Shown here: positions 1-5,913 of the stretch, in pieces | Position numbering within the stretch: position 1 is the stretch's first letter | How the letters are laid out: every line of letters begins with the position of its first letter | Source: JBDUDR01 sp040002845 | GTDB taxonomy: Bacteria; Actinomycetota; Actinomycetes; Propionibacteriales; Nocardioidaceae | Direction: 5' to 3' | Length of the DNA: 8,475 nucleotides | NCBI GenBank assembly: GCA_040002845.1 | Contig: JBDUDR010000128.1 | Span: forward strand, 1 to 8,475 | Notes under the pieces: generated by a model | The model's input: the letters and a program-made list of their open reading frames with translations, nothing else | What the model was told of the DNA's origin: nothing | The model's database searches: none | Made by a program: the position numbers and the translations under genes

Positions 1-1
1 C

Positions 2-289
2 GGGTGCGGCGGTGTGCTCAAGCCGGACGTCGTCTTCTTCGGCGAGAACGTCCCACGCGAGCGTGTTGAGCGCTGCAATGCTCTGGTCGCGCGAGCGTCG
101 GCGCTGCTGGTCGCGGGTTCGTCGCTGCAGGTCATGTCCGGTCTGCGTTTCGTGCGCCAGGCACGGCAGGCCCGGATCCCCGTCGTCATCATCAACCGCG
201 GTCCAACTCGAGGTGATGACCTGGCTCGGTTGAAGATCGAAGCAGGGTGCTCGGAATCTCTCGCCGCGCTCAGCGCAGTCCTCCGATAA
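2..289 (+). CDS. Sir2-family NAD-dependent protein deacylase, C-terminal part (5' end outside window)
   Basis: Sirtuins remove acyl groups from lysines while consuming NAD, in the cytoplasm. The readable part starts at Gly-Cys-Gly-Gly, the end of the zinc-binding module with its last cysteine, and runs into LKPDVVFFGENVPR, the classic sirtuin segment after the zinc knuckle. VAGSSLQVMSGLRF follows, corresponding to the NAD-binding GTSL-type motif, then VIINRGPTRGDDLARLKI near the C-terminus. The GSSL form and the INRGPTRGD ending resemble class II (SIRT4-like) sirtuins more than CobB-type ones; this subclass is an inference from motif wording. The frame is open through the left window edge and stops with TAA at 287-289. 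The catalytic histidine and the Rossmann N-terminus are outside the window, so activity cannot be judged. Nothing ties it functionally to the downstream genes. Confidence 0.93.
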   Translation, partial: GCGGVLKPDVVFFGENVPRERVERCNALVARASALLVAGSSLQVMSGLRFVRQARQARIPVVIINRGPTRGDDLARLKIEAGCSESLAALSAVLR

Positions 290-403
290 CGAGATCACGC
301 GGCCCCGCCGCATAGCCACCAGCCCGTTCCACAACAAAACCTCACCCGCGTCGCGACCATCGCAAACGTTGTATACAGCGAGCACTTCCGGGCCACCTCA
401 AAC

Positions 404-436
404 ACTCGACTGGAGGATTCACAAGAGTCGAGTTTT
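404..436 (+). terminator. Hairpin followed by a short T run, possible terminator
   Basis: ACTCGACT at 404-411 pairs perfectly with AGTCGAGT at 426-433 (8 bp, 14-nt loop) and the right arm runs into TTTT at 433-436. It lies 115 nt beyond the sirtuin stop. The loop is long and the stem is only moderately GC-rich, so it could instead be a protein-binding inverted repeat. Confidence 0.4.
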
Positions 437-505
437 GCTAAGTAATTAAGGGGAATTCGGCAAACCGCATCATCGACGGGCGCACCGAGCCGCAGGTAGT
501 GGCGC

Positions 506-511
506 AAGGAG
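506..511 (+). promoter_or_regulatory. Ribosome binding site for the gene at 518
   Basis: AAGGAG lies 6 nt upstream of the GTG at 518-520. An in-frame TAG at 497-499 rules out a longer start, so this site fixes the start codon. Confidence 0.75.
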
Positions 512-517
512 CTGCGG

Positions 518-769
518 GTGCCGTCGTCGAAGGTGTTGAAGGCCCACTGGGACGCCGACATCCTCGACGTCGAAGGGGTCAAGCCGGGAACCATCATCGC
601 AGTGACCGACGACTTCGACGTCCGCTTCCGTGTAGAGCTGATCGGAGAGCTGTGGCGCTGCCTGGCTGGCTGCTGGTGCTTCGACCTCGGCTTCACCGCC
701 ATCGGTGACGGCGAGGACTTCAACCTGTCCCGGAAGCTGCCACCGAACGTCCTGGAGATCCGCGATTGA
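518..769 (+). CDS. Hypothetical protein, probably the N-terminal half of a gene cut by an in-frame TGA
   Basis: I do not recognise this 83-residue protein. It is acidic with alternating hydrophobic stretches that look like beta strands (PGTIIAVTDDFDVRFRVELIGE), then a Trp/Cys-rich patch around residues 47-57 (WRCLAGCWCFD) and GFTAIGDGEDFNLS near residues 58-71. The GTG start is well supported by an AAGGAG at 6 nt spacing and an in-frame stop just upstream. The oddity is the end: after the TGA at 767-769 the same frame stays open for 63 protein-like codons to a second TGA at 959-961, with no ATG, GTG or TTG in between. The simplest reading is a 147-codon gene with a nonsense mutation at codon 84, possibly from Trp TGG. 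Readthrough (the stop is followed by C) or a sequencing error are alternatives. Confidence 0.6.
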   Translation: MPSSKVLKAHWDADILDVEGVKPGTIIAVTDDFDVRFRVELIGELWRCLAGCWCFDLGFTAIGDGEDFNLSRKLPPNVLEIRD

Positions 770-961
770 CGCGGCTGCGAGACGCGGTGCATCGAGCTGT
801 GCTACAGAGTTCCCGCCGGAACCATTCCGGCCGACTTCTGCGCCACCCTCTACGAGGTAGGTGCGCGCTTCGCCCTGCATTGCTGCTGCAACGGCGAGCA
901 TCCGCACGAGCGGCCGATCCTCGTCGGGTACGAGCCGAAGGAGGAAATCGAGTTCTACTGA
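770..961 (+). pseudogene. In-frame Cys-rich continuation of the 518 gene beyond the TGA
   Basis: This segment is in the same frame as the 518 gene and encodes 63 residues with seven cysteines, three of them consecutive (HCCCNGEHPHERP), ending in VGYEPKEEIEFY. The sequence has the composition of a real protein, with segments such as VPAGTIPADFCATLYEVGARFAL. It has no ATG, GTG or TTG codon and no ribosome site, so it cannot easily be an independent gene. A strong hairpin begins 9 nt after its TGA at 959-961, which places the original transcription unit end here and not at 769. I infer that it is the C-terminal half of the same ancestral protein. Cys/His content suggests metal binding, but that is a guess. 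Confidence 0.55.
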
Positions 962-969
962 CCGGGCCC

Positions 970-997
970 GGAGCGGGTCACCGCTGTGGCCCGCTCC
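970..997 (+). terminator. Strong GC-rich hairpin after the 518-961 frame
   Basis: GGAGCGGGTCAC at 970-981 pairs with GTGGCCCGCTCC at 986-997 over 12 bp (one T-G wobble) around the 4-nt loop CGCT. It starts 9 nt after the second TGA. There is no T run, as is common for actinobacterial hairpin terminators. A further, weaker inverted repeat (GACGGCC 1035-1041 with GGCCGTC 1055-1061) follows in the leader of the next gene. Confidence 0.6.
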
Positions 998-1129
998 ATC
1001 GGCTCGTGCCGGCCCCGGTCTTACGCGCCGGGGGGACGGCCAACCCTTCCGGCCGGCCGTCGCGGACACCCGACTGGCGAACGAAGAAGCGCTGCACACG
1101 CGCCACCCTATGAGCATTTAGGAGCACCC

Positions 1130-1804
1130 ATGGCCGGCGATCTCTCCTCCATCCCCGGTCTGCAGGCCAAGCACCTGACCGTTCTGACCGGGCCGTTGCA
1201 GTTCACCGACGCCAAGGACCTGGCTAGCGCGGACCGGCGGGTGGTTCACAACGCGATGCGTCGACTGCGACCCCGCCCGACACTGGAACAGATCTCGACC
1301 TGGCAGGACCACGCCCGCGATCTGGCGGCGTCCGACTCGCCCGCTGCCCAGGACCAACCGTCGCAGGAACCAGACGCCGACCCGGTGGGGCAAGCCGCAC
1401 CGGGTCGCTCCGATTCCGAAGCCTCGGCGCCGCAATCCCGGGCCCGGTCACGACCCCCGCTTACGGTCGAGGATGTTCGGCTGATCTTGGCCGACGGACT
1501 GGAGACCCCCCTCGAGTCCGCCCCGACTGGCGTTGTCCAAGCCCCGCCTGGTGCCCAGCTGCGGGTGAGGCTGAACGGACCAGCCAAGCATCCGATCGAG
1601 GTTGCGCTCCGGCTTCGCCGGGCCGGCCAGCCGTCACTTACACTGCACCGGCGGGACACTGTCGCGGGCCAGCCGGCCGAGCTGGATCTCGACAACCTGC
1701 CCGACGGCGAGCACGAGGCTGTCATCGCTGCCTCGGCCCCGGACGGTGCCGCCGCCCCGCAGGTGATCCGGCTCGGGGTCCTGCGACGGGAACGCGACAA
1801 CTGA
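1130..1804 (+). CDS. Hypothetical protein with N-terminal helix-hairpin-helix-like segment
   Basis: I do not recognise this 224-residue protein as a named family. Residues 5-63 (LSSIPGLQAKHLTVLTGPL onward, then LASADRRVV and RPRPTLEQISTWQDHARDL) resemble a helix-hairpin-helix module of the kind that binds nucleic acid or mediates protein contacts, with the typical IPG-L-x-x-K-H start. Residues 66-109 are a low-complexity Ser/Ala/Pro/Gln/Glu linker. Residues 110-220 form a separate, probably beta-rich domain (LRVRLNG, IEVALRLRR, AELDLDNLPDGEHEAVIAA, QVIRLGVLRR). There is no signal peptide or membrane segment, so it is likely cytoplasmic. The ATG at 1130 is chosen because GGAG at 1121-1124 lies 5 nt upstream; the frame is open further upstream to 986, but that part covers the terminator hairpin. 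It may form a cassette with the interrupted gene upstream. Confidence 0.75.
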   Translation: MAGDLSSIPGLQAKHLTVLTGPLQFTDAKDLASADRRVVHNAMRRLRPRPTLEQISTWQDHARDLAASDSPAAQDQPSQEPDADPVGQAAPGRSDSEASAPQSRARSRPPLTVEDVRLILADGLETPLESAPTGVVQAPPGAQLRVRLNGPAKHPIEVALRLRRAGQPSLTLHRRDTVAGQPAELDLDNLPDGEHEAVIAASAPDGAAAPQVIRLGVLRRERDN

Positions 1805-1870
1805 CCGCACATCGCCCGCCTTGCCTGGGGTTAGCCCGCCGGTCCAACAACAGACGTGTAGCAACGCTGC

Positions 1871-2659
1871 TCAGACGGTCCCTCGAACTGCCCATGCGCG
1901 CGAGACCAACGAGATGGACCCGTCGGTTCCCGTAGGAAGCGCGGCCCGCAAACGCTCCCGAAGTAGCGAACGAGATTCCGCGCTCAACGACATGGCATAG
2001 CCCGGTGCGGGTCCTTGCCCACCAAGAAACGGTGACCAGTAGTCGTCGAAGTCGGCAAAAACGGTAGGCACCTCGATGCCACGACTGCTGACCTCGGACA
2101 GCTGCGCCGCCTGGAAGGAGGCCTCCAGCCGGTCAGGCCGGCAAATCGGGAACCGTCGTCCCTCGTCAAGGTTGGAGGCGGCGGGGTCCAGAGAAACCGC
2201 GGTGTCCCAGAAGTAACGCATGAGCTGCATCCCCTCGGCGTAGTCCCAGACGTACGCGGCGATGGTGCCACCGGCTCTGCTGACGCGGCGCATCTCGGAA
2301 AGGGCTCGCGCGGGGTCAGCGACGAAGTTCAGAACCAGCCCGGAGACGACGTAATCAAAGGATCCAGTGCCGAGCGGAAGCGCGAGCGCGTCGCCCGCCG
2401 AGAACGAAACGCTCCGATCAGCCGTCCGTGAGCGCGCGTGCTGGAGAAAGCCCCATGACGGATCGACACTGATGAGCCGCGCCGGGGCCACGCTGTTGGC
2501 GATGGCTTCAGTCAGGGCCCCGGTTCCGCAACCGACGTCCAGCCATCGCCCGCCCGGCTCGGGCGCCAGCCAGGTGCAGAACGCCGCGGCGATCTTGCGG
2601 CTCCACCGCCCGACGTAGGGCTCGTACAACTCGCCCGCAGCCCAGACCTCGCTTGGCAC
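1871..2659 (-). CDS. Class I SAM-dependent methyltransferase
   Basis: This 262-residue protein has the Rossmann-type methyltransferase core: motif I LDVGCGTGAL at residues 40-49 binds SAM, an acidic residue after strand 2 (ISVDPS, D66) should contact the ribose, GDA at 89-91 is the adenine-side motif, and FDYVVSGLVLNFV at 101-113 is motif IV. The sequence order and the region around ALSEMRRVSRAGGTIAAYVWD match the UbiE/Methyltransf_11 group. The substrate is not predictable. The C-terminal part has a YWSPFLGGQGPAPGYAMSLS segment common in small-molecule methyltransferases of this group. The GTG start has no ribosome site; a GACAAT hexamer ends 6 nt upstream, which fits leaderless transcription. 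The gene is 135 nt downstream of zur on the same strand, and convergent with the gene ending at 1804. Confidence 0.88.
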   Translation of the reverse strand: MPSEVWAAGELYEPYVGRWSRKIAAAFCTWLAPEPGGRWLDVGCGTGALTEAIANSVAPARLISVDPSWGFLQHARSRTADRSVSFSAGDALALPLGTGSFDYVVSGLVLNFVADPARALSEMRRVSRAGGTIAAYVWDYAEGMQLMRYFWDTAVSLDPAASNLDEGRRFPICRPDRLEASFQAAQLSEVSSRGIEVPTVFADFDDYWSPFLGGQGPAPGYAMSLSAESRSLLRERLRAALPTGTDGSISLVSRAWAVRGTV

Positions 2660-2665
2660 GCGCCG

Positions 2666-2671
2666 ATTGTC
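2666..2671 (-). promoter_or_regulatory. Possible -10 element for leaderless methyltransferase transcript
   Basis: On the minus strand GACAAT is followed by 6 nt and then the GTG start at 2659. It matches 4 of 6 positions of TATAAT, including A2 and T6. No clear -35 is seen. The sequence GTGTGACA occurs twice here (minus strand over 2668-2675 and 2706-2713), which could be an operator pair. Confidence 0.35.
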
Positions 2672-2730
2672 ACACAGTGGCCGTGTCGAACGTACAAGCG
2701 ACGAGTGTCACACCCAGCGCATTGGCAGGT

Positions 2731-2786
2731 TCGGATCGCGCGGAATAAGTGTCGGATGGCGCCGAATAAGTGTCGGATCGCGGAAT
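2731..2786. repeat. 21-bp tandem direct repeats, about 2.6 copies
   Basis: Unit 1 (2731-2751) and unit 2 (2752-2772) differ at only two positions and share the exact 15-mer GAATAAGTGTCGGAT at 2743-2757 and 2764-2778. A third partial unit starts at 2773 (TCGGATCGCG, then GGAAT with a 2-base deletion). The array lies between the zur stop and the methyltransferase start. It is two helical turns per unit, so any bound protein would sit on one face. No known element is recognised. Confidence 0.75.
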
Positions 2787-2794
2787 GACAGGGG

Positions 2795-3193
2795 TCAGCT
2801 GCACTCGGCGCAGGTACCGAAGACCTCCAAGGTGTGCTGCACGTTCGTGAAGCCGTGCTCGGCAGCCATCTTGTGGGCCCACCGCTCCACAGTCGGTCCC
2901 TCGATCTCGATCGTCCGCCCGCAGGTGCGGCAGACCAGATGATGATGATGTCCCGCGCTGCAGCGCCGATAGGCGCTCTCGCCATCGGGAGTCCGCAACA
3001 CGTCCACCTGACCCGCGTCGGCTAACCCCGCGAGTGTCCGGTAGACGGTGGTCAGCCCGACGTTCTCACCAGCGTGTCTCAGCAGGTCATGGATCTCCTG
3101 GGCGCTGCGGAAGTCGTCGAACTCGTCGAGCACGGCAGCCACTGCGAGTCGCTGTCGGGTCGGCCGGGCGGTCGACAAACTCTCCTGAACCAT
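2795..3193 (-). CDS. zur: Zinc uptake regulator Zur (FurB), Fur family
   Basis: Zur represses zinc-uptake genes when loaded with zinc. The 132 residues have an N-terminal winged helix (PTRQRLAVAAVL, then NVGLTTVYRTLAGLADAG as the recognition region at about 44-61) and a C-terminal dimerisation domain. Structural zinc cysteines are C88/C91 and C128/C131. Sensor-site residues D64, C78, H83, H85 and a third set H82, H84, E103, H120 are all present and match the Mycobacterium tuberculosis Zur ligand pattern with a constant shift of two residues, which separates it from iron-sensing Fur. The ATG has a strong AAGGAGG (minus strand over 3202-3208) at 8 nt. It is the last gene of the operon, 27 nt after znuB, so it should be autoregulated through the boxes upstream of znuA. 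Confidence 0.93.
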   Translation of the reverse strand: MVQESLSTARPTRQRLAVAAVLDEFDDFRSAQEIHDLLRHAGENVGLTTVYRTLAGLADAGQVDVLRTPDGESAYRRCSAGHHHHLVCRTCGRTIEIEGPTVERWAHKMAAEHGFTNVQHTLEVFGTCAECS

Positions 3194-3201
3194 GCTCGAT
3201 C

Positions 3202-3208
3202 CCTCCTT
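3202..3208 (-). promoter_or_regulatory. Strong ribosome binding site of zur
   Basis: AAGGAGG on the minus strand with an 8-nt spacer to the ATG at 3193. It is the best Shine-Dalgarno sequence of the operon, suggesting that zur is translated independently of znuB. Confidence 0.75.
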
Positions 3209-3220
3209 CTGGCGCGCTGC

Positions 3221-4207
3221 TCAGTGCTCGTCGTAGTGGTCGTCGTGCGCGGTGTGGCGGTGACCGTCGTGCACGTAGTCGACGTGATCGACGTGCAGCA
3301 CCGCCGGGTGGCCGCAGTCGTCGCCGTGCTGGTGCGGGTGGGTCACCGGTACGGTCTCCAGGTCGTGGACAGCTCGCACTTCTGTCGGGCTGGAGCGGCG
3401 CAGGCGGCGCCGCAGCAGCGCACCGACCGGCCAGGTGGCCACGAAGCCTCCCAGCGCCAGCACGACGATCGTCGCGCCGGGTGCGACGTTGACGTAGAAC
3501 GACATCGAGACACCCGCCAGACAAGCGACCATACCCAGCCCCATGGCCAGTCCAAGGGTCACCCTGAACCCCCTAGTCACCTGTTGCGCGGTGGCGACCG
3601 GCACGACCATCAAAGCGCTCACCAGCAGCAGTCCGACAGTACGCATGGCCACCGTCACGGTGACCGCCGCGAGCACCGACGTGAGAAGTGTGTAGAAGCG
3701 GACGTTGAGTCCGGTCACCTTCGCGAACTCCTCGTCCTGGCAAACGGCGAACAGCTGTGGCATGAGTCCGACGGAGACCGAGACCACCGTGACCGCCAAC
3801 CCCGCGACCACCCAGACGTCGCTTGGCGAGACCGTGGTCACCGAGCCGAAGAGATAGGTGTTCAGAGTTGCGGCGCTGCCACCGGCCAGGCCGACGACGA
3901 GCACTCCGCCGGCGATTCCGCCGTAGAACAGCAGGGCGAGCGCTACGTCACCACCCGTGTTGCCCTTCTCGCGGATCAGCTCGATCAGCACGGCGCCTAC
4001 GACTGCGACCATGACCGCCGTCAGAGGTGGCGCCCAGCCGGTGAGCAGCCCGAGTCCGACACCGGTGACGGCGATATGTCCTATCCCGTCGCCCATCAGG
4101 GCCAGGCGACGCTGAACGAGGTACGTGCCGACAGCCGGGGCCGCAAGGCCGGTCAGCATGGCGGCGACGAGCGCTCGCTGCATGAAGTCGTACGACAGCA
4201 TGCTCAC
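3221..4207 (-). CDS. znuB: Zinc ABC transporter permease ZnuB with His-rich C-terminal tail
   Basis: This is the integral membrane subunit that passes zinc released by ZnuA into the cytoplasm, driven by ZnuC. The hydrophobic segments from residue 9 to about 265 and the segment YLVQRRLALMGDGIGHIAVTGVGLG mark the ABC-3 permease family, with about eight helices; MRTVGLLLVSALMVVPVATAQ is the conserved region near residues 186-206. The start is taken at the GTG at 4207 because it overlaps the znuC stop (GTGA) and has GGGAGG 8 nt upstream; the ATG at 4201 gives a protein two residues shorter. The last 48 residues (coded by about 3224-3367) hold 13 histidines plus many Asp, an extension most ZnuB proteins lack. 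The open frame extends up to 4747, but that part is only the shadow of znuC. Confidence 0.93.
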   Translation of the reverse strand: MSMLSYDFMQRALVAAMLTGLAAPAVGTYLVQRRLALMGDGIGHIAVTGVGLGLLTGWAPPLTAVMVAVVGAVLIELIREKGNTGGDVALALLFYGGIAGGVLVVGLAGGSAATLNTYLFGSVTTVSPSDVWVVAGLAVTVVSVSVGLMPQLFAVCQDEEFAKVTGLNVRFYTLLTSVLAAVTVTVAMRTVGLLLVSALMVVPVATAQQVTRGFRVTLGLAMGLGMVACLAGVSMSFYVNVAPGATIVVLALGGFVATWPVGALLRRRLRRSSPTEVRAVHDLETVPVTHPHQHGDDCGHPAVLHVDHVDYVHDGHRHTAHDDHYDEH

Positions 4208-4965
4208 CACGGCCACCTCCCGGTAAGGGGTACGTGGACCGTCGGCCGGTCGGGATGGGCGTGGCCGTGGAACGAGGCAGGCTGCTCTGCGGTGGGCGGC
4301 TCGCCGTCGTACACCTTGTGCCCGTCGCGGATGACCACCGCGTGGTCGATCAGTGAGTGCATGACGCCCACCTCGTGCGCCACCAGCACGATCGTCGCCC
4401 CCCGCTCGACCAACGGGCGCAGCGTCTCGACGAGCGCCTCCTGGCTCGGGAGGTCGACGCCCGCGGTTGGTTCGTCGAGCACAAACAAGTCGGGCTCGCT
4501 GGCCAGCGCCCGGGCGATCAGGACCCGCTGCTGCTGACCACCCGACAGCGCAGCGACGCCATCGGTTGCCCGGTCCGCCATGCCGACCACATCCAGCGCG
4601 TCCTGGATCGCCGCGCGGTCCGCGTTTCTGAGGGGGCGAAGGAGTCGCCGCCGGGACAACCGACCAGAGGCCACCACTTCGCGAACGGTCGCCGGGACTC
4701 CGGAGGCGGCGGTCGCCCGCTGGGGGACGTAGCCCACCCGGTTCCACTCGTCGAACCTCGGCAGCGGAACGCCGAACAACTGCACCATGCCGGCCGACAG
4801 CGGCAACAGACCAACCATGGCCTTGACCAGAGTCGACTTCCCGGAGCCGTTCGGGCCCAGGATGGCTACGACCTCACCGGCTCTGACATCGAGCGTGACC
4901 CCATGCAGTACTGGTCGCGCGCTCTGCGCCACGACAACGTCAGCGACCTGCACGATCGGGGTCAT
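4204..4965 (-). CDS. znuC: Zinc ABC transporter ATP-binding protein ZnuC
   Basis: The 253-residue ATPase powers zinc import on the cytoplasmic face of ZnuB. All catalytic motifs are intact: Walker A GPNGSGKST at residues 37-45, Q-loop YVPQR at 79-83, signature LSGGQQQR at 140-147, Walker B LFVLDEPTAG at 160-169 with catalytic E165, D-loop aspartate D171, and switch histidine H197. Length and spacing are standard for the metal-type ABC ATPases. The tail after residue 225 contains FHGHAHPDRP, a small His-containing stretch. The ATG at 4965 overlaps the znuA stop as ATGA, and no strong ribosome site is visible, so translation is probably coupled to znuA. Its own stop overlaps the znuB start. Confidence 0.94.
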   Translation of the reverse strand: MTPIVQVADVVVAQSARPVLHGVTLDVRAGEVVAILGPNGSGKSTLVKAMVGLLPLSAGMVQLFGVPLPRFDEWNRVGYVPQRATAASGVPATVREVVASGRLSRRRLLRPLRNADRAAIQDALDVVGMADRATDGVAALSGGQQQRVLIARALASEPDLFVLDEPTAGVDLPSQEALVETLRPLVERGATIVLVAHEVGVMHSLIDHAVVIRDGHKVYDGEPPTAEQPASFHGHAHPDRPTVHVPLTGRWPW

Positions 4966-5876
4966 CTGCAGCCGTTCGACTGCCGGAGCGCCGCCAGGTT
5001 GGCGCGCATGATCGTCAAGTAGTTCTGTTGAGAGTCTGCGGCCGGCAGACCCTCGATCGGATCGAGCACTGCTGTCTTCACTCCAACCTCCCCGGCGAGT
5101 GTGTCGGCCAGTGCCGGACTCGCCAGGACCTCAGAGAAGATCGTTGTGATGCCATCCTGCCGGACCAACGACTCGAGCTCGCTGAGGCGTTGTGGTGAGG
5201 GCTCGGCATCAGGGCTCAGCCCGCTGATCGCGATCATCTGTAGCCCGTACCGCTGAGCGAGGTATCCGAAGGCCGCGTGGCTGGTCACGAACTGCGTGCG
5301 CTTACAGTCAGCCAGGCCGGCAGCATAGTCGCGATCGAGCGCATGAAGCCGCGCCACAAGTTTGAGGCCGTTCGCGCGGTACGCAGCGGCGTGGACAGGA
5401 TCCGCCCTTGACAGCTCGGCGGCGACTGCCTCGGTGATCGAGGCAAGCCGGATCGGGTCGAGCCAGACGTGCGGGTCGCCGGTCAGGGACGGCTCGCCAG
5501 GATCATTGGGTTCCGCCGGAGCGCCGGTGTCCTCGAGGGGTACGACACTGGTCGTGTCCAGGGTCAGGCCCTGGGCGTTCTGGTCGACCGCTTCATCCAC
5601 GGCCGGCTGGAAGCCCTTTTCATAGACAACGACCGTCGCGTCCTCGATGTCGGCAACCTGCTGGGGAGTCAGCTCGAGGTCGTGCGGCTCCAGGCCGGGC
5701 GCCGTGAGGTTGGTGACCGTCGCGTGATCGCCGGCGACCCGCTCCGCCACGAAGGCGTACGGATAGAACGACGCGACGACGTTCGGCCCGGACGAGGCGT
5801 CGGCTGACGACCCCCCACAGGCGGTGACCGCCGGAGCGATGGCGGCCATCGCTGCGACTATCCTGAGACCCTTCAT
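4962..5876 (-). CDS. znuA: Zinc-binding lipoprotein ZnuA (ABC transporter substrate-binding protein)
   Basis: ZnuA captures zinc outside the membrane and delivers it to ZnuB. From the ATG at 5876 the 304-residue protein begins with a lipoprotein signal: Lys2/Arg5, a hydrophobic stretch and lipobox VTAC with lipidated C20. Cluster A-I zinc ligands are visible: H65 in LEPHDLELTP, H136 in GDPHVWLDP, H200 in FVTSHAAFGYLAQRYGL and D272 in AVLDPIEGL. C191 and C303 might form the disulphide known in this family. The usual His-rich loop just before GDPHVWLDP is missing; the segment at about 112-130 is Pro/Glu/Asp-rich instead. An upstream in-frame GTG at 5891 would add five residues lying inside the Zur box, so the ATG giving a normal signal peptide is preferred. 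There is no ribosome site, which fits leaderless expression. Confidence 0.93.
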   Translation of the reverse strand: MKGLRIVAAMAAIAPAVTACGGSSADASSGPNVVASFYPYAFVAERVAGDHATVTNLTAPGLEPHDLELTPQQVADIEDATVVVYEKGFQPAVDEAVDQNAQGLTLDTTSVVPLEDTGAPAEPNDPGEPSLTGDPHVWLDPIRLASITEAVAAELSRADPVHAAAYRANGLKLVARLHALDRDYAAGLADCKRTQFVTSHAAFGYLAQRYGLQMIAISGLSPDAEPSPQRLSELESLVRQDGITTIFSEVLASPALADTLAGEVGVKTAVLDPIEGLPAADSQQNYLTIMRANLAALRQSNGCR

Positions 5877-5890
5877 GAAAATGATTGTCA
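5876..5890. promoter_or_regulatory. Zur box 1, at the znuA start
   Basis: TGAAAATGATTGTCA is an imperfect palindrome matching the TGaaAATgATTttCA type of actinobacterial Zur operator. It overlaps the first base of the znuA start codon and contains the putative -10 GACAAT (minus strand 5889-5884). The copy at 5898-5912 is identical. Confidence 0.8.
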
Positions 5891-5913
5891 CATCATATGA
5901 AAATGATTGTCAA
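5884..5913 (-). promoter_or_regulatory. Putative znuA operon promoter embedded in the Zur boxes
   Basis: On the minus strand a perfect TTGACA (5913-5908) is followed by an 18-nt spacer, GACAAT (5889-5884) and 7 nt before the ATG at 5876, giving a leaderless mRNA. An alternative -10 is TATGAT (5897-5892), which would leave a leader of about 8-9 nt. Either way Zur binding would block it. Confidence 0.55.
5898..5912. promoter_or_regulatory. Zur box 2, between znuA and the ABM gene
   Basis: A second identical TGAAAATGATTGTCA, 22 bp from box 1; the identity extends to 16 bp (ATGAAAATGATTGTCA at 5875-5890 and 5897-5912). Two helical turns apart, both sites face the same side of the DNA, suiting cooperative dimer binding. 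The box overlaps -35 elements on both strands. Confidence 0.8.

Larger units (their letters stand above)
290..517. other. Intergenic region, no supported gene
   Basis: This stretch of about 230 bases separates the sirtuin from the next gene. Codon use in the open frames crossing it is not protein-like. It is locally AT-richer than the flanks, notably around 366-384 and 433-462, which would suit a promoter for the gene at 518, but I see no convincing pair of -35 and -10 elements. It contains the hairpin listed separately at 404-436. Confidence 0.6.

Noticed and set aside
299..311. Short hairpin GCGGC-CCC-GCCGC just after the sirtuin stop
   Set aside because: The 5-bp stem with a 3-nt loop and no T run is common by chance in GC-rich DNA.
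767..769. The in-frame TGA as a selenocysteine codon
   Set aside because: No convincing SECIS-like stem-loop is visible right after the TGA, and the context does not resemble a known selenoprotein.
1110..1121. Three-codon mini-ORF (ATG AGC ATT TAG) overlapping the ribosome site of the 1130 gene
   Set aside because: It lacks its own ribosome site and is so short that chance is the best explanation.
1805..1870. Bidirectional terminator between the convergent genes
   Set aside because: Only weak, poorly nested complementarities are visible in the 66 nt.
3074..4537. A 487-codon open frame on the plus strand opposite zur, znuB and znuC
   Set aside because: It is the mirror of His/Asp-rich and GC-rich codons of genuine genes, with a low-complexity product and no family features.
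4208..4747. N-terminal extension of the znuB frame up to 4747
   Set aside because: It overlaps znuC in another frame and lacks membrane segments; the permease family starts at the short helix just after 4207.
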